DNA of 64,000 bases from Arthrobacter ipis. Its GTDB lineage: Bacteria > Actinomycetota > Actinomycetes > Actinomycetales > Micrococcaceae. This document shows positions 55,264 to 63,802 of this stretch, one piece after another. The notes beneath the pieces were generated by a model that was not told the DNA's origin, made no database searches, and worked only from the letters and a program-made list of their open reading frames with translations. The stretch spans positions 144,839 through 208,838 of the forward strand of contig NZ_JAAOXD010000001.1 of NCBI RefSeq assembly GCF_014694315.1. The letters are read 5' to 3'. Numbering within the stretch: position 1 is the first letter of the stretch; each line of letters begins with the position of its first letter. Made by a program: the position numbers and the translations under genes.

Positions 55264-56028
55264 ATGAGCACTCCCTTAACAGCCCTCTCGATCAGGGGGC
55301 TTGCCAAGCGTTTCGGCACCAAGATCGCGGTGGACGGTATCAGCCTCGACGTTCCCGCCGGTTCGTTCTTCGGCATTGTCGGGCCCAACGGTGCCGGCAA
55401 GACCACCACCCTGTCCATGGCCACGGGCCTGCTCCGCCCGGACTTCGGAACGGCGGTGGTCCACGGGGTGGACGTCTGGGCGCAGCCGCTGGAAGCCAAG
55501 AAGCTGATGGGCATCCTGCCCGACGGAGTGCGGCTCTTTGACCGGCTCAGCGGTGAGCAGCTGGTCACTTACGCCGGGCTGCTCCGGGGCATGGACAGGG
55601 CCGTGGTGGCGGCCCGGGTGGGGGAGTTGCTCGCGGCTTTGGACCTCAGTCAGGACGCGGGCACCCTCGTGGTGGATTACTCCGCCGGCATGACCAAGAA
55701 GATCGCGCTGGCCTCCGCGCTGATCCATGCTCCGAAGGTGCTCGTGCTGGATGAGCCCTTCGAATCCGTGGATCCCGTCTCCGCCGCCAACATCAGGGAC
55801 ATCCTGGAGAGGTACGTGGCCACGGGCGGTACCGTGATCGTGTCCAGCCACGTGATGGACCTCGTGCAGCGGATGTGCGACCACGTCGCCGTGATTGCCG
55901 GGGGCCGGATCCTGGCCGCCGGAACTGTGGACCAGGTACGGGCCGGCGCAAGCCTGGAAGAGAGGTTCGTGCAGCTTGTTGGCGGCAGGAGCCAGACGGA
56001 GGGGCTCGAATGGTTGCGCACCTTCTGA
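55264..56028 (+). CDS. ABC transporter ATP-binding protein (exporter type)
   Basis: 254-residue ABC ATPase: Walker A GPNGAGKTTT (about residue 41), degenerate signature YSAGMTKKIALASAL (instead of LSGGQ), Walker B VLVLDEPFESVDP and H-loop VSSHVMD. The atypical signature and the neighbour suggest an ABC-2 style exporter. ATG at 55264 is six bases after TAGGGT, so it is probably leaderless. It overlaps the permease by 19 nt in another frame. Substrate unknown. Confidence 0.87.
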   Translation: MSTPLTALSIRGLAKRFGTKIAVDGISLDVPAGSFFGIVGPNGAGKTTTLSMATGLLRPDFGTAVVHGVDVWAQPLEAKKLMGILPDGVRLFDRLSGEQLVTYAGLLRGMDRAVVAARVGELLAALDLSQDAGTLVVDYSAGMTKKIALASALIHAPKVLVLDEPFESVDPVSAANIRDILERYVATGGTVIVSSHVMDLVQRMCDHVAVIAGGRILAAGTVDQVRAGASLEERFVQLVGGRSQTEGLEWLRTF

Positions 56029-57581
56029 GGCTGAAGCTCACGCTTCTGCGGAACGGTCTAAAGCGCAGCCCGTGGCAGCTGGTGGGGCTGGCCTTCGGCG
56101 GACTGTATGCGCTGGGCATCGTGGGCATGTGCGTGGTGCTGCTGGTCCTCCTCCGGCAGGAGGACCCGGGCCTGGCCCAGACCGTGGTGGTGCTCGGCGG
56201 CTCGGCGGCCCTGCTGGGCTGGGGGATTGTGCCCGTCGTTGCCTCGGCGGTGGATATGACGCTTGACCCGGCCCGCTTCACGACGTCGGCCGTGCCCATG
56301 CCACAGCTGTTGGCCGGCCTCGCGCTCGGCGGCCTCATCGGGCTCCCGGGGCTGGCCACTTTGCTCGTCGCTTTGGGAACCGTGGTCACCTGGACGCGCG
56401 GTGTGCTGCCAGCCGCAGGCGCGCTGGTCGGAGCCCTCCTGGGCGTGCTCACCTGTGTGGTGTTCTCCCGCGTCGTCACAACAGCCACGGCAAGCCTGGC
56501 TGCCTCACGGCGTTTCAAGGACGTCAGCGGGATTGCCTTCATGGTTCCCCTGGTCCTCCTCGGCCCCATCACCGCCGGCATCTTTCAGGGAATGGCGGGT
56601 TCAGGAGCCTTCCTGTCCGAGCTGGCCGGCAGGATTTCCTGGACGCCGCTGGGGGCCGCCTGGTCACTTGGCGGCGACCTCGAAAGGGGACACGTGGGCC
56701 CGGCAGGACTCAAACTCCTCATCGCCGTGGCCACGCTGGCTGTGCTTTCCTGGTGCTGGAAGCTGCTGCTCGAACGCGCGCTCGTAACGCCGCCCTTCGC
56801 CGGAAGCAGCCGCCGGAAGGGCGGGCGCCTGGGGCTCTTCGCGCTCCTGCCCGGCACTCCTGCCGGTGCCATCACGGCACGGGCGCTGACCTACTGGTTC
56901 CGTGATCCCCGGTATTCAGGCTCGCTGGTGGTCATCCCGCTGCTGCCGGTCGTCCTGGCTTTCCAGGGCAGCCAGACCAACGACTACGGCGTCCTGATGA
57001 TTACCGGGCCGCTCACCGCGTTCCTTCTGGCGTGGTCCATCTCCGGGGATGTGTCGTACGACAACACCGCATTTGCCCTGCACCTGGCCGCCGGCGTGCG
57101 GGGTGTCCATGACCGGCTGGGGCGCGCGCTGGCCTGTCTGTCGTTCGCGCTGCCAACGGTGCTGGTCCTCGCCAGTGTGCCTTTCTTCATCACGCGCGAC
57201 TGGGCGTGGTGGCCCTCCATCCTGGGAATCTCCGTGGGAGTGCTGCTGACCGGGCTGGGCCTGTCCTCCGTGGTGTCCGCCCGCTACACGATTGCCGTGC
57301 CTCTTCCCGGCGACAGCCCCTTCAAGAAGCCGCCGGGCAACGTCGGGCAGACCCTTGCGGTTCAGTTTGGCGGGATGGGTGTCCTCCTGGTGCTGGTCCT
57401 CCCGGAAGCCGGCCTGGTCCTGGCGCAGGTGCTTACCGGCGACCCGCTGTTTGGCTGGATCAACCTGGTGCTAGGCCCTGTCCTCGGCACAGCACTGTTC
57501 ATTGTGGGGGTCCGGGTGGGCGGGCGCTGGCTCGATGCCCGCGGCCCGGAGCTCTTGGCCCAGGTCACGGTCAACCGCTGA
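56010..57581 (+). CDS. ABC exporter permease, about 12 membrane segments
   Basis: 523-residue polytopic membrane protein. It starts with a short basic region (HLLRLKLTLLRNGLKRSPWQ) and has about 12 hydrophobic segments, e.g. FGGLYALGIVGMCVVLLVLL and WWPSILGISVGVLLTGLGLS. ATG at 56010 lies inside the ATPase gene, 19 nt before its stop, in a different frame, so translation is coupled. This is a large single-chain partner for the ATPase, similar to transporters in actinobacteria annotated only as ABC permeases. Substrate unknown. No signal for a dedicated substrate-binding protein. Confidence 0.83.
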   Translation: MVAHLLRLKLTLLRNGLKRSPWQLVGLAFGGLYALGIVGMCVVLLVLLRQEDPGLAQTVVVLGGSAALLGWGIVPVVASAVDMTLDPARFTTSAVPMPQLLAGLALGGLIGLPGLATLLVALGTVVTWTRGVLPAAGALVGALLGVLTCVVFSRVVTTATASLAASRRFKDVSGIAFMVPLVLLGPITAGIFQGMAGSGAFLSELAGRISWTPLGAAWSLGGDLERGHVGPAGLKLLIAVATLAVLSWCWKLLLERALVTPPFAGSSRRKGGRLGLFALLPGTPAGAITARALTYWFRDPRYSGSLVVIPLLPVVLAFQGSQTNDYGVLMITGPLTAFLLAWSISGDVSYDNTAFALHLAAGVRGVHDRLGRALACLSFALPTVLVLASVPFFITRDWAWWPSILGISVGVLLTGLGLSSVVSARYTIAVPLPGDSPFKKPPGNVGQTLAVQFGGMGVLLVLVLPEAGLVLAQVLTGDPLFGWINLVLGPVLGTALFIVGVRVGGRWLDARGPELLAQVTVNR

Positions 57582-57678
57582 AGACAGCCAACCGCGAATG
57601 TCCTGAACGGCCAGATGCATCTGCCGGGCGGGGACCCGCCGTGGTTGACTAGCAGGACAGCTGAGAGAAAGGCCGGAA

Positions 57679-58461
57679 ATGGAAGTCGTCATACTTCCGG
57701 GCGGCAAGCAGATTGCCTCCCTGGTGGCGGACGCGGTGGAAAGCCTGCTGCGGAACAAGCCCGACGCCGTGCTGGGGCTTGCCACGGGATCATCGCCGCT
57801 GCCGGTCTACGATGAGCTCGTCCGGCGCCACGAACAGGGCGGCCTGGACTTCAGCCGTGCCTTCGGGTTCACCCTTGATGAATACGTCGGGCTGGAGGCA
57901 GGACACCCCGAGTCCTACCGGGAGGTGATCCGCCGCGACTTCGCCAACCGGGTCAACATCGGCCCCGCGAACGTCCTCGGACCGGACGGAAGCGCCGCGG
58001 ACATCCCGGCAGCCTGCCGGGCCTACGAGGACCGGATCAGGGAGCGCGGCGGCATCGACCTGCAGCTTCTGGGCCTGGGCACCGACGGGCATATCGGCTT
58101 CAACGAGCCGGGGTCATCGCTGGCATCCCGCACCCGGATCAAGTCGCTCATCGAGCAGACCCGGCGCGACAACGCCCGCTTTTTCCACAGCCTTGAAGAG
58201 GTTCCGCACCACGTGGTGACCCAGGGGCTGGGCACCATCCTCGAGTCGCGGCACGCGATCCTGCTGGCCACCGGAGCCCAGAAGGCGCAGGCCGTTCACG
58301 ACCTCGTGGAGGGGCCCCTTGCCGCGATCTGTCCTGCCTCTGTCCTGCAGTTGCACCCCCATGCCTCCATCGTGGTGGACGAGGCGGCCGCGTCGTCACT
58401 GAAGCTCGCCGACTACTACCGTCACACCTTTGACCACAAACCGGCGTGGCAGGGGCTCTGA
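57679..58461 (+). CDS. nagB: Glucosamine-6-phosphate deaminase
   Basis: 260-residue enzyme converting glucosamine 6-phosphate to fructose 6-phosphate and ammonia in amino-sugar use. Conserved: GLATGSSPLPVYDELVRRH near the N-terminus, FTLDEYVGLEAGHPESYREV (catalytic Asp region, about residue 70), and GLGTDGHIGFNEPGSSLASR (about 133-152, catalytic Asp/His/Glu). It lacks the long C-terminal extension of the E. coli allosteric enzyme. ATG at 57679 follows AGAAAGG. No nagA is adjacent, so it may be expressed alone. Confidence 0.94.
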   Translation: MEVVILPGGKQIASLVADAVESLLRNKPDAVLGLATGSSPLPVYDELVRRHEQGGLDFSRAFGFTLDEYVGLEAGHPESYREVIRRDFANRVNIGPANVLGPDGSAADIPAACRAYEDRIRERGGIDLQLLGLGTDGHIGFNEPGSSLASRTRIKSLIEQTRRDNARFFHSLEEVPHHVVTQGLGTILESRHAILLATGAQKAQAVHDLVEGPLAAICPASVLQLHPHASIVVDEAAASSLKLADYYRHTFDHKPAWQGL

Positions 58462-58508
58462 GAGGAACCTGCGCCCGGGACCTCCCGCGGCCGCCCGTCC
58501 GGAACAGC

Positions 58509-58514
58509 TAAGAT
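58509..58514 (+). promoter_or_regulatory. Leaderless-type -10 element TAAGAT for DUF3039
   Basis: Seven bases before the ATG at 58522, arguing for that start rather than the in-frame ATG at 58513. Confidence 0.5.
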
Positions 58515-58521
58515 GGATGCC

Positions 58522-58854
58522 ATGAGTAGCATGACGGATCCTCTCGACAACGACCCCATGCGTGAGCTTTCCGGAGCCGGATCGTCCACCGCAACCATTG
58601 AGCGCGAGGAACTGCGCCAGGAAGTGGAGCCCGGCGACCGTGAGCGCTTCTCGCACTACGTGCGCAAGGAAAAGATCATGGAGTCCGCGTTGACGGGTGA
58701 ACCGGTCATCGCGCTGTGCGGCAAGGTCTGGACGCCTGGACGGGATCCGCAGAAGTTCCCGGTCTGCCCCGAGTGTAAAGAGGTCTATGACGGCCTCCGC
58801 CCGGGCAATGACGGCGGCAAGGGGTCCGGCGGAGACTCAGGCAACAACAAGTAG
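58522..58854 (+). CDS. DUF3039 protein
   Basis: 110-residue small protein of the actinobacterial DUF3039 family. The acidic N-terminus (DPLDNDPMRELSGAGSST) is followed by a compact domain with GDRERFSHYVRKEKIMESAL and two Cys-containing patches (ALCGKVW, VCPECKEVY) that could bind zinc. Three in-frame ATGs lie close together (58513, 58522, 58531); the -10 hexamer favours 58522. The next gene, a helicase, overlaps the stop by one base, so the two form a transcript. Function unknown. Confidence 0.85.
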   Translation: MSSMTDPLDNDPMRELSGAGSSTATIEREELRQEVEPGDRERFSHYVRKEKIMESALTGEPVIALCGKVWTPGRDPQKFPVCPECKEVYDGLRPGNDGGKGSGGDSGNNK

Positions 58855-60632
58855 TGACGGAGACACTCTTCGGCGGACCCACCCTGCCTCCGGCTTATCC
58901 GGAACGTGCAGCCTGGGGAACCGCCCAGAAGCTCCGTGCCTGGCAGCAGGAAGCCCTGGACCTTTACTTCAGCAGGGCTCCTCGCGACTTCATGGCAGTG
59001 GCCACCCCCGGCGCCGGCAAAACCACCTTTGCGCTCAGGGTGGCCTCCATGCTCATCGAGGCCGGCACGGTGAACCGCGTGACCATCGTGGCGCCCACGG
59101 ACCACCTGAAGCGGCAGTGGGCTGACGCTGCGGCGCGCGTCGGCATCGCGATTGACCCGAACTTCAAGAATTCGGACGGACAGCACGGACGCGGGTTCAT
59201 CGGCGTGGCCGTGACCTATGCGCAGGTGGCCAGCAAGCCCATGCTTCACCGGGCCAAGACCGAGGCCGCCCGCACCCTGGTGATCCTTGACGAAATCCAC
59301 CACGGCGGCGAGGCGCTGTCCTGGGGCGACGGCCTCCGCGAGGCCTTCGACCCCGCTGCCCGGCGGCTTTCCCTGACCGGTACGCCATTCCGTTCGGACA
59401 CCTCGCCCATTCCGTTCGTGGAGTACACGGAGGACCGCGAGGGCATCCGGCGCTCCAAATCGGACTACACCTACGGCTACGGAAATGCGCTCCGTGACCA
59501 CGTGGTGCGGCCGGTCATCTTCATGGCGTATTCGGGGCAGATGCGCTGGCGCACCAGCGCCGGTGACGAGATGGCCGCCTCCCTCGGCGAGGCCGCGGTC
59601 ACCAAGGACATCACGTCGCAGGCCTGGCGGACCGCACTGAACCCTGCGGGGGAATGGATTCCCGCCGTTCTGGCGGGAGCGGACAAGCGGCTCAGCGAGG
59701 TCCGGCGATCCGTTGCCGACGCCGGCGGCCTGGTGATTGCCACTGATCACGAGGACGCCCGGGCGTACGCCGGCCAGCTCAAGAAGATCACCGGCGAGTC
59801 GCCCACCGTGATTCTGTCCGATGACGCGAAGGCTTCAAACAAGATTGAGGAGTTCAGCGCGGGCAACCAGCGCTGGATGGTTGCCGTGCGCATGGTGTCC
59901 GAAGGCGTGGACGTGCCGCGCCTGTCGGTGGGCGTCTACGCGACGTCAACCTCCACCCCCTTGTTCTTCGCCCAGGCAGTGGGCCGCTTTGTGCGTTCCC
60001 GGAAACGGGGCGAGACGGCCTCGGTCTTCCTGCCGTCCGTTCCCCCGCTGATGGCGCTGGCCAACAGCATGGAAGCCGAACGTGACCATGCCCTGGACCG
60101 GCCGCAGAACGATGACGGGGACGGCCTGATGGACCTCGAAGAGTCGCTGATGGACGAGGCGAACCGCGAGGAGAAGGCATCGGACAGCCTGACCAAGGGC
60201 AAGTTTGAGGCGCTGGACTCGCAGGCGTCGTTCGACCGGGTGCTGTTCGACGGCGGCGAGTTCGGCACTGGAGGCGACATCGGCTCCGAGGATGAGCTGG
60301 ACTTCCTCGGCATCCCGGGCCTGCTGGACGCCGAGCAGGTGGGCATGCTGTTGCGCCAGCGCCAGCATGAGCAGCAGGGCCGCAAGAAACGCCAGGGCCC
60401 TGCGGCGGCGCCCGCCGCCCCCGCGGTACCCGACCACCGGATGCTGATGGACCTGCGGAACGAGCTGGCGAAGAACGTGGCGGCCTGGTCCGCACGGACG
60501 GGCACACCGCATGGCGTGGTGCACACAAAGCTGCGGACCGTCTGCGGCGGCCCTCCGGTGGCACAGGCGAACGAGGAGCAGCTCCAGTCCAGGCTGAAGA
60601 AGCTTCAGGACTGGTTCATCGGCAGGACATAG
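58854..60632 (+). CDS. DEAD/DEAH-box superfamily 2 helicase
   Basis: 592-residue SF2 helicase. Q-motif-like AWQQEALDLYF, motif I ATPGAGKTTFALR (about residue 50), motif II LDEIHHGGE (DEIH, about 146), motif III SLTGTPFR, and motif VI AQAVGRFVRSRKRG (about 377), all in order. The C-terminal third (about 410-592) is unclear but ends in a helix-rich part with RLKKLQDWFIGRT. GTG at 58854 overlaps the DUF3039 stop. Conserved beside DUF3039 in actinobacteria; DNA or RNA substrate is unknown. It resembles restriction-like/DNA-repair SF2 enzymes more than RNA-specific DEAD proteins. Confidence 0.88.
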   Translation: MTETLFGGPTLPPAYPERAAWGTAQKLRAWQQEALDLYFSRAPRDFMAVATPGAGKTTFALRVASMLIEAGTVNRVTIVAPTDHLKRQWADAAARVGIAIDPNFKNSDGQHGRGFIGVAVTYAQVASKPMLHRAKTEAARTLVILDEIHHGGEALSWGDGLREAFDPAARRLSLTGTPFRSDTSPIPFVEYTEDREGIRRSKSDYTYGYGNALRDHVVRPVIFMAYSGQMRWRTSAGDEMAASLGEAAVTKDITSQAWRTALNPAGEWIPAVLAGADKRLSEVRRSVADAGGLVIATDHEDARAYAGQLKKITGESPTVILSDDAKASNKIEEFSAGNQRWMVAVRMVSEGVDVPRLSVGVYATSTSTPLFFAQAVGRFVRSRKRGETASVFLPSVPPLMALANSMEAERDHALDRPQNDDGDGLMDLEESLMDEANREEKASDSLTKGKFEALDSQASFDRVLFDGGEFGTGGDIGSEDELDFLGIPGLLDAEQVGMLLRQRQHEQQGRKKRQGPAAAPAAPAVPDHRMLMDLRNELAKNVAAWSARTGTPHGVVHTKLRTVCGGPPVAQANEEQLQSRLKKLQDWFIGRT

Positions 60633-60666
60633 CGCCGCGGGAAGCAGGCGGGAACCAGGCGTGAAC

Positions 60667-61314
60667 CTACTCCAGGTCCACGCCGCCCAGCTCCATTTCT
60701 GCGTAGGTGTCGTCGAGGTCATCGGCGATCCCCGCCGTCAGCCGTTTGATCACGGTGACGGCGTAGCCGGCCTGGACGGCATCCAGTGATGTCGCCATGA
60801 CGCAGTGGTCGGTGGCCAGGCCCACCACCACGACGTCCTCCACGTCGTGGCTCTGGAGCCAGTCGTCCAGGCCGATAGCGTCTTCCTCAGGGGCGTAGCC
60901 GGGGTCGGCCGCTCCGGACATTGAACCCGGCAGGGAACCGGGCTGCCGCTCGCCGGTGGGGACGGCGTCCTCCGGTGCCAGCAGGCCTTCGAACCCGGAA
61001 TAGGCCGCGGTGTACAGGCCCTTGTGGAAGTAGGCCTGGATGTGCTCGGTGTCGAGTTCCGGGTGCAGCTCGGCACCCTGGGTCCCGGCCACGCAGTGCG
61101 GCGGCCAGGTGTCCTTGAAGTCCGGCGCTTCCGAGAAATGGGCGCCCGGATCGATGTGCCAGTCCTGCGTGGCCACTATGTGGTCGAACTGGCCGTGGTG
61201 GTTCTCGACGTACTCGCTGATGGCCCCGGCCACGGAGGCCCCGCCCTCCACCGGCAGCGCGCCGCCCTCGCAGAAATCGTTCTGGACGTCGACGATGATG
61301 AGTGCCCGTGCCAT
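60667..61314 (-). CDS. pncA: Nicotinamidase (isochorismatase-fold PncA)
   Basis: 215-residue amidase converting nicotinamide to nicotinate for NAD salvage. Catalytic triad: Asp in IVDVQNDFCEGGALPV (about residue 9), Lys in FHKGLYTAAYSGF (about 115) and Cys in LATDHCVMATSLDA (about 171). Metal site region QDWHIDPGAHF (Asp, His, His) is complete. ATG at 61314 has a GAGGAGAAC site. It follows pncB after 19 bp on the same strand, so nicotinamidase and nicotinate phosphoribosyltransferase are made together, forming the Preiss-Handler entry. Confidence 0.93.
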   Translation of the reverse strand: MARALIIVDVQNDFCEGGALPVEGGASVAGAISEYVENHHGQFDHIVATQDWHIDPGAHFSEAPDFKDTWPPHCVAGTQGAELHPELDTEHIQAYFHKGLYTAAYSGFEGLLAPEDAVPTGERQPGSLPGSMSGAADPGYAPEEDAIGLDDWLQSHDVEDVVVVGLATDHCVMATSLDAVQAGYAVTVIKRLTAGIADDLDDTYAEMELGGVDLE

Positions 61315-61333
61315 CAGTTCTCCTCAGTTCCCA

Positions 61334-62662
61334 TCAGTTGTCCTCATAGAGGGTCGGAATAGCCGGCTCGCCGCGGTGCAGGCGGTGGACTATCGAGGGC
61401 AGTTCGGCCATGGAATCGGCGTGGCGCTGCCGGGCGCGCAGGACGCCTTCGTGGCCGGTCCAGCCAGGCAGGAGCTCGCCGTTCTTGATGAACTGCTGCA
61501 GCAGCGCACGGTCATTGCCGTCGTCCGCCGGCCGGTGGCCCACTCCGATGAGCTCCTGCATGGCCGTACCGTTGTCGTTGAGCCGGCGGAGGGCGTACTT
61601 GCGCCCGCCTTTGCTCGTCTTGTTCTTGGCGGCCTTGGCCACCGAAACGAACTCTCCGGCGTCGTTGGTCCGGCTGACCAGCTTGTAGACCATGCTCGCG
61701 GTGGGTGCACCGGAGCCCGTCACGAGGGAGGTGCCCACCCCGTAGGAGTCGACGGGGGCGGACTGCAGTGCCGCAATCGCGTATTCGTCCAGGTCCGAGG
61801 TCACTGTGATGCGGGTGCGCTCGTTGCCCAGCTCGTCCAGCAGCTGCCGGACCCACTGCGCCTGCTCCACCAGGTCGCCGGAGTCCAGCCGCACGGCGCC
61901 CAACTTGTCCCCGGCGATGTCAACGGCCGTACGGACGGCGGTCTCGACGTCGTACGTGTCCACCAGCAGCGAGGTGCCGGCCCCCAGGGAGGCGACCTGC
62001 GCCTCAAAGGCGTCCCGCTCGGTGTCGTGGAGCAGCGTGAAGGAGTGGGCGGCGGTGCCCACCGTCTTGAGTCCGTACCGGAGCCCGGCCTCGAGGTTTG
62101 AGGTGCTGTCGAACCCGGCTATGACCGCGGCACGGGCGGCAGCCGTGGCTGATTCCTCCTGGGTCCGCCGGGACCCCATCTCGATGCAGGGCCGCTGGCC
62201 GGCCGCCATCACCATGCGCGACGCCGCCGAGGCGATGGCGCTGTCATGGTTGAGGACGGACAGGACGTAGGTCTCCAGGATGCACGCCTCGGCGAACGTT
62301 GATTCGACGATCAGGATGGGGGAGTTGGGGAAATAGGCCTCGCCCTCGGCGTATCCCCAGATGTCGCCGGTGAAGCGGAAGTCGGCCAGGTAGTCGAGCG
62401 TCTCCTTGTTAACCACGCCGGTGCGTGCCAGGAATTCGAGCTCCGCGTCGCCGAACCGGAACGCCGTGATGCCTTCGAGCAGCCGGCCCGTACCGCCCAC
62501 AATTCCGTAGCGGCGCCCGTCCGGGAGCCGGCGCGCGAACGCCTCGAACACGGCTTTGCGGTGCGCGGCGCCGGAATGGAGGGCCCCCTGCAGCATGGTC
62601 AGCTCGTAATGGTCGGTGAACAGGGACGTGCGGGGCTGCTCCCAGCCGGCGGAGTTACTCAC
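61334..62662 (-). CDS. pncB: Nicotinate phosphoribosyltransferase
   Basis: 442-residue enzyme making nicotinate mononucleotide from nicotinate and PRPP. Conserved: SLFTDHYELTMLQGALHSG near the N-terminus, MGSRRTQEESATAAARAA (about 175), LLVDTYDVETAVRTAVD (about 235), and TSDLDEYAIAAL (about 293). I chose GTG at 62662 because TAGAGT lies seven bases upstream (62670-62675, leaderless); an ATG at 62683 would add seven residues and lie upstream of the predicted transcript start. It is first in the pncB-pncA unit and divergent from clpS. Confidence 0.93.
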   Translation of the reverse strand: MSNSAGWEQPRTSLFTDHYELTMLQGALHSGAAHRKAVFEAFARRLPDGRRYGIVGGTGRLLEGITAFRFGDAELEFLARTGVVNKETLDYLADFRFTGDIWGYAEGEAYFPNSPILIVESTFAEACILETYVLSVLNHDSAIASAASRMVMAAGQRPCIEMGSRRTQEESATAAARAAVIAGFDSTSNLEAGLRYGLKTVGTAAHSFTLLHDTERDAFEAQVASLGAGTSLLVDTYDVETAVRTAVDIAGDKLGAVRLDSGDLVEQAQWVRQLLDELGNERTRITVTSDLDEYAIAALQSAPVDSYGVGTSLVTGSGAPTASMVYKLVSRTNDAGEFVSVAKAAKNKTSKGGRKYALRRLNDNGTAMQELIGVGHRPADDGNDRALLQQFIKNGELLPGWTGHEGVLRARQRHADSMAELPSIVHRLHRGEPAIPTLYEDN

Positions 62663-62669
62663 AAAAATC

Positions 62670-62675
62670 ACTCTA
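62670..62675 (-). promoter_or_regulatory. Leaderless-type -10 element TAGAGT for pncB
   Basis: Seven bases before the GTG at 62662 on the minus strand. Confidence 0.5.
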
Positions 62676-62746
62676 GTCCCCACCGGCTCCCACGTCTTGC
62701 TTCGCTTCGCCGCGGGGCCCTCGCCGGCGTGGGCCCAGCATCGCCA

Positions 62747-62752
62747 TAGAAT
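62747..62752 (+). promoter_or_regulatory. Leaderless-type -10 element TAGAAT for clpS
   Basis: A near-consensus -10 six bases before the ATG at 62759; no Shine-Dalgarno sequence. Confidence 0.6.
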
Positions 62753-62758
62753 GGACAG

Positions 62759-63136
62759 ATGACCTTAAGCGTTGCGCTCGGCCCTGACACCCAGGAGAGC
62801 ACCCAGACCGGAACGGCGGTGTCCACCGACGCACTGACCGCCCCGGACGTCCCTTGGAACCTCGTCATCTGGAATGACCCCGTTAATCTCATGAGCTACG
62901 TCAGCTACGTGTTCCAGAGCTATTTTGGCTACCCGGAAACCAAAGCCAACAAGCTGATGCTTGAGGTGCACAGGAAGGGCCGGTCCATCGTTGCCCACGG
63001 CAGCAAGGAACAGGTGGAGCAGCACGCGGTGGCGATGCACGGGTTCGGCCTGTGGGCCACCGTGGAGAAGGCCACCGGCGGAGACAGCGGGGGCGGCAAG
63101 CGCGGCCCGGGCAAGGGCAAGGGAAAACGTGGCTAA
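62759..63136 (+). CDS. clpS: ATP-dependent Clp protease adaptor ClpS
   Basis: 125-residue adaptor delivering N-degron proteins to the Clp AAA+ unfoldase. The core fold is clear: WNLVIWNDPVNLMSYVSYVF (about residues 38-57, including the Asn/Asp substrate pocket), then KLMLEVHRKGRSIVAHGSKE and VAMHGFGLWATVEKA. The N-terminal 30 residues are Thr/Ala-rich and disordered, the last 15 a Gly/Lys tail. ATG at 62759 follows TAGAAT by six bases. The gene overlaps DUF2017 by 8 nt. pncB and clpS being divergent neighbours is a conserved actinobacterial arrangement. Confidence 0.94.
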   Translation: MTLSVALGPDTQESTQTGTAVSTDALTAPDVPWNLVIWNDPVNLMSYVSYVFQSYFGYPETKANKLMLEVHRKGRSIVAHGSKEQVEQHAVAMHGFGLWATVEKATGGDSGGGKRGPGKGKGKRG

Positions 63137-63695
63137 GGCTTTCAAATACGGACTTAAAGGCATCTCCGGCTTTCTGGAACCGGCCGAGAGGGAACTGCTG
63201 CGCAGCCTCTTCGCCGATGTCATCTCCATGCTGGAGCCCTCGGACCGCGGCTCCGAGGATCCGCTCGCCGCGATGATCGGACTGGACATGGAGGTCCGGG
63301 AACCGTCGGACCGCGCCCTGCGCCGGCTGCTGCCCAACGCAGTGAAGGACGACGCCGCGGCCTCGCTTGAGTTCCGCCAGCTCACGGAACGCTCACTGCG
63401 GGAAAGCAAAATCGGCGCGTTGCGCGCCGCCGCCCTGGGGCTGGACAAGGACGAGCTCGTCCTGACGCCGGCTGATGCCCGGCACTGGTCCACGGCGCTG
63501 AACGACGTGCGGCTGGTGCTCGCCGAGCGGCTCGACATCCGGGACGAGGCGGACGCGGACCACGTCCACCAGATGCAGGACTGGTCCCAGGCCGAGGACG
63601 TGGAAAGCTACCTCGCACTGGTCTACAACTTCACCACGTGGCTGCAGGAATCCCTCGTGCAGGCGATGCTGCAGTCACTGGACAAGCGGGCCTGA
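63129..63695 (+). CDS. DUF2017 protein
   Basis: 188-residue protein of the actinobacterial DUF2017 family, found next to clpS. Helical and charged: [20 protein letters not shown], then [20 protein letters not shown], and a C-terminal pair of helices with [20 protein letters not shown] and [20 protein letters not shown] at 63129 lies 8 nt inside the clpS end, in a different frame, so translation is coupled. No enzymatic motif is visible. A role with the Clp system is suggested only by the conserved pairing. Confidence 0.85.
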   Translation: MAKAFKYGLKGISGFLEPAERELLRSLFADVISMLEPSDRGSEDPLAAMIGLDMEVREPSDRALRRLLPNAVKDDAAASLEFRQLTERSLRESKIGALRAAALGLDKDELVLTPADARHWSTALNDVRLVLAERLDIRDEADADHVHQMQDWSQAEDVESYLALVYNFTTWLQESLVQAMLQSLDKRA

Positions 63696-63802
63696 GCCGT
63701 TCCGGCGTCGATTCCGGCGGCGCCGGATGTGACAAATTCGACATGAGTCGCCCGCCACAAGTGATGGCCGCACCTCACGGGAAGACCTATCCTCAAATAA
63801 TC

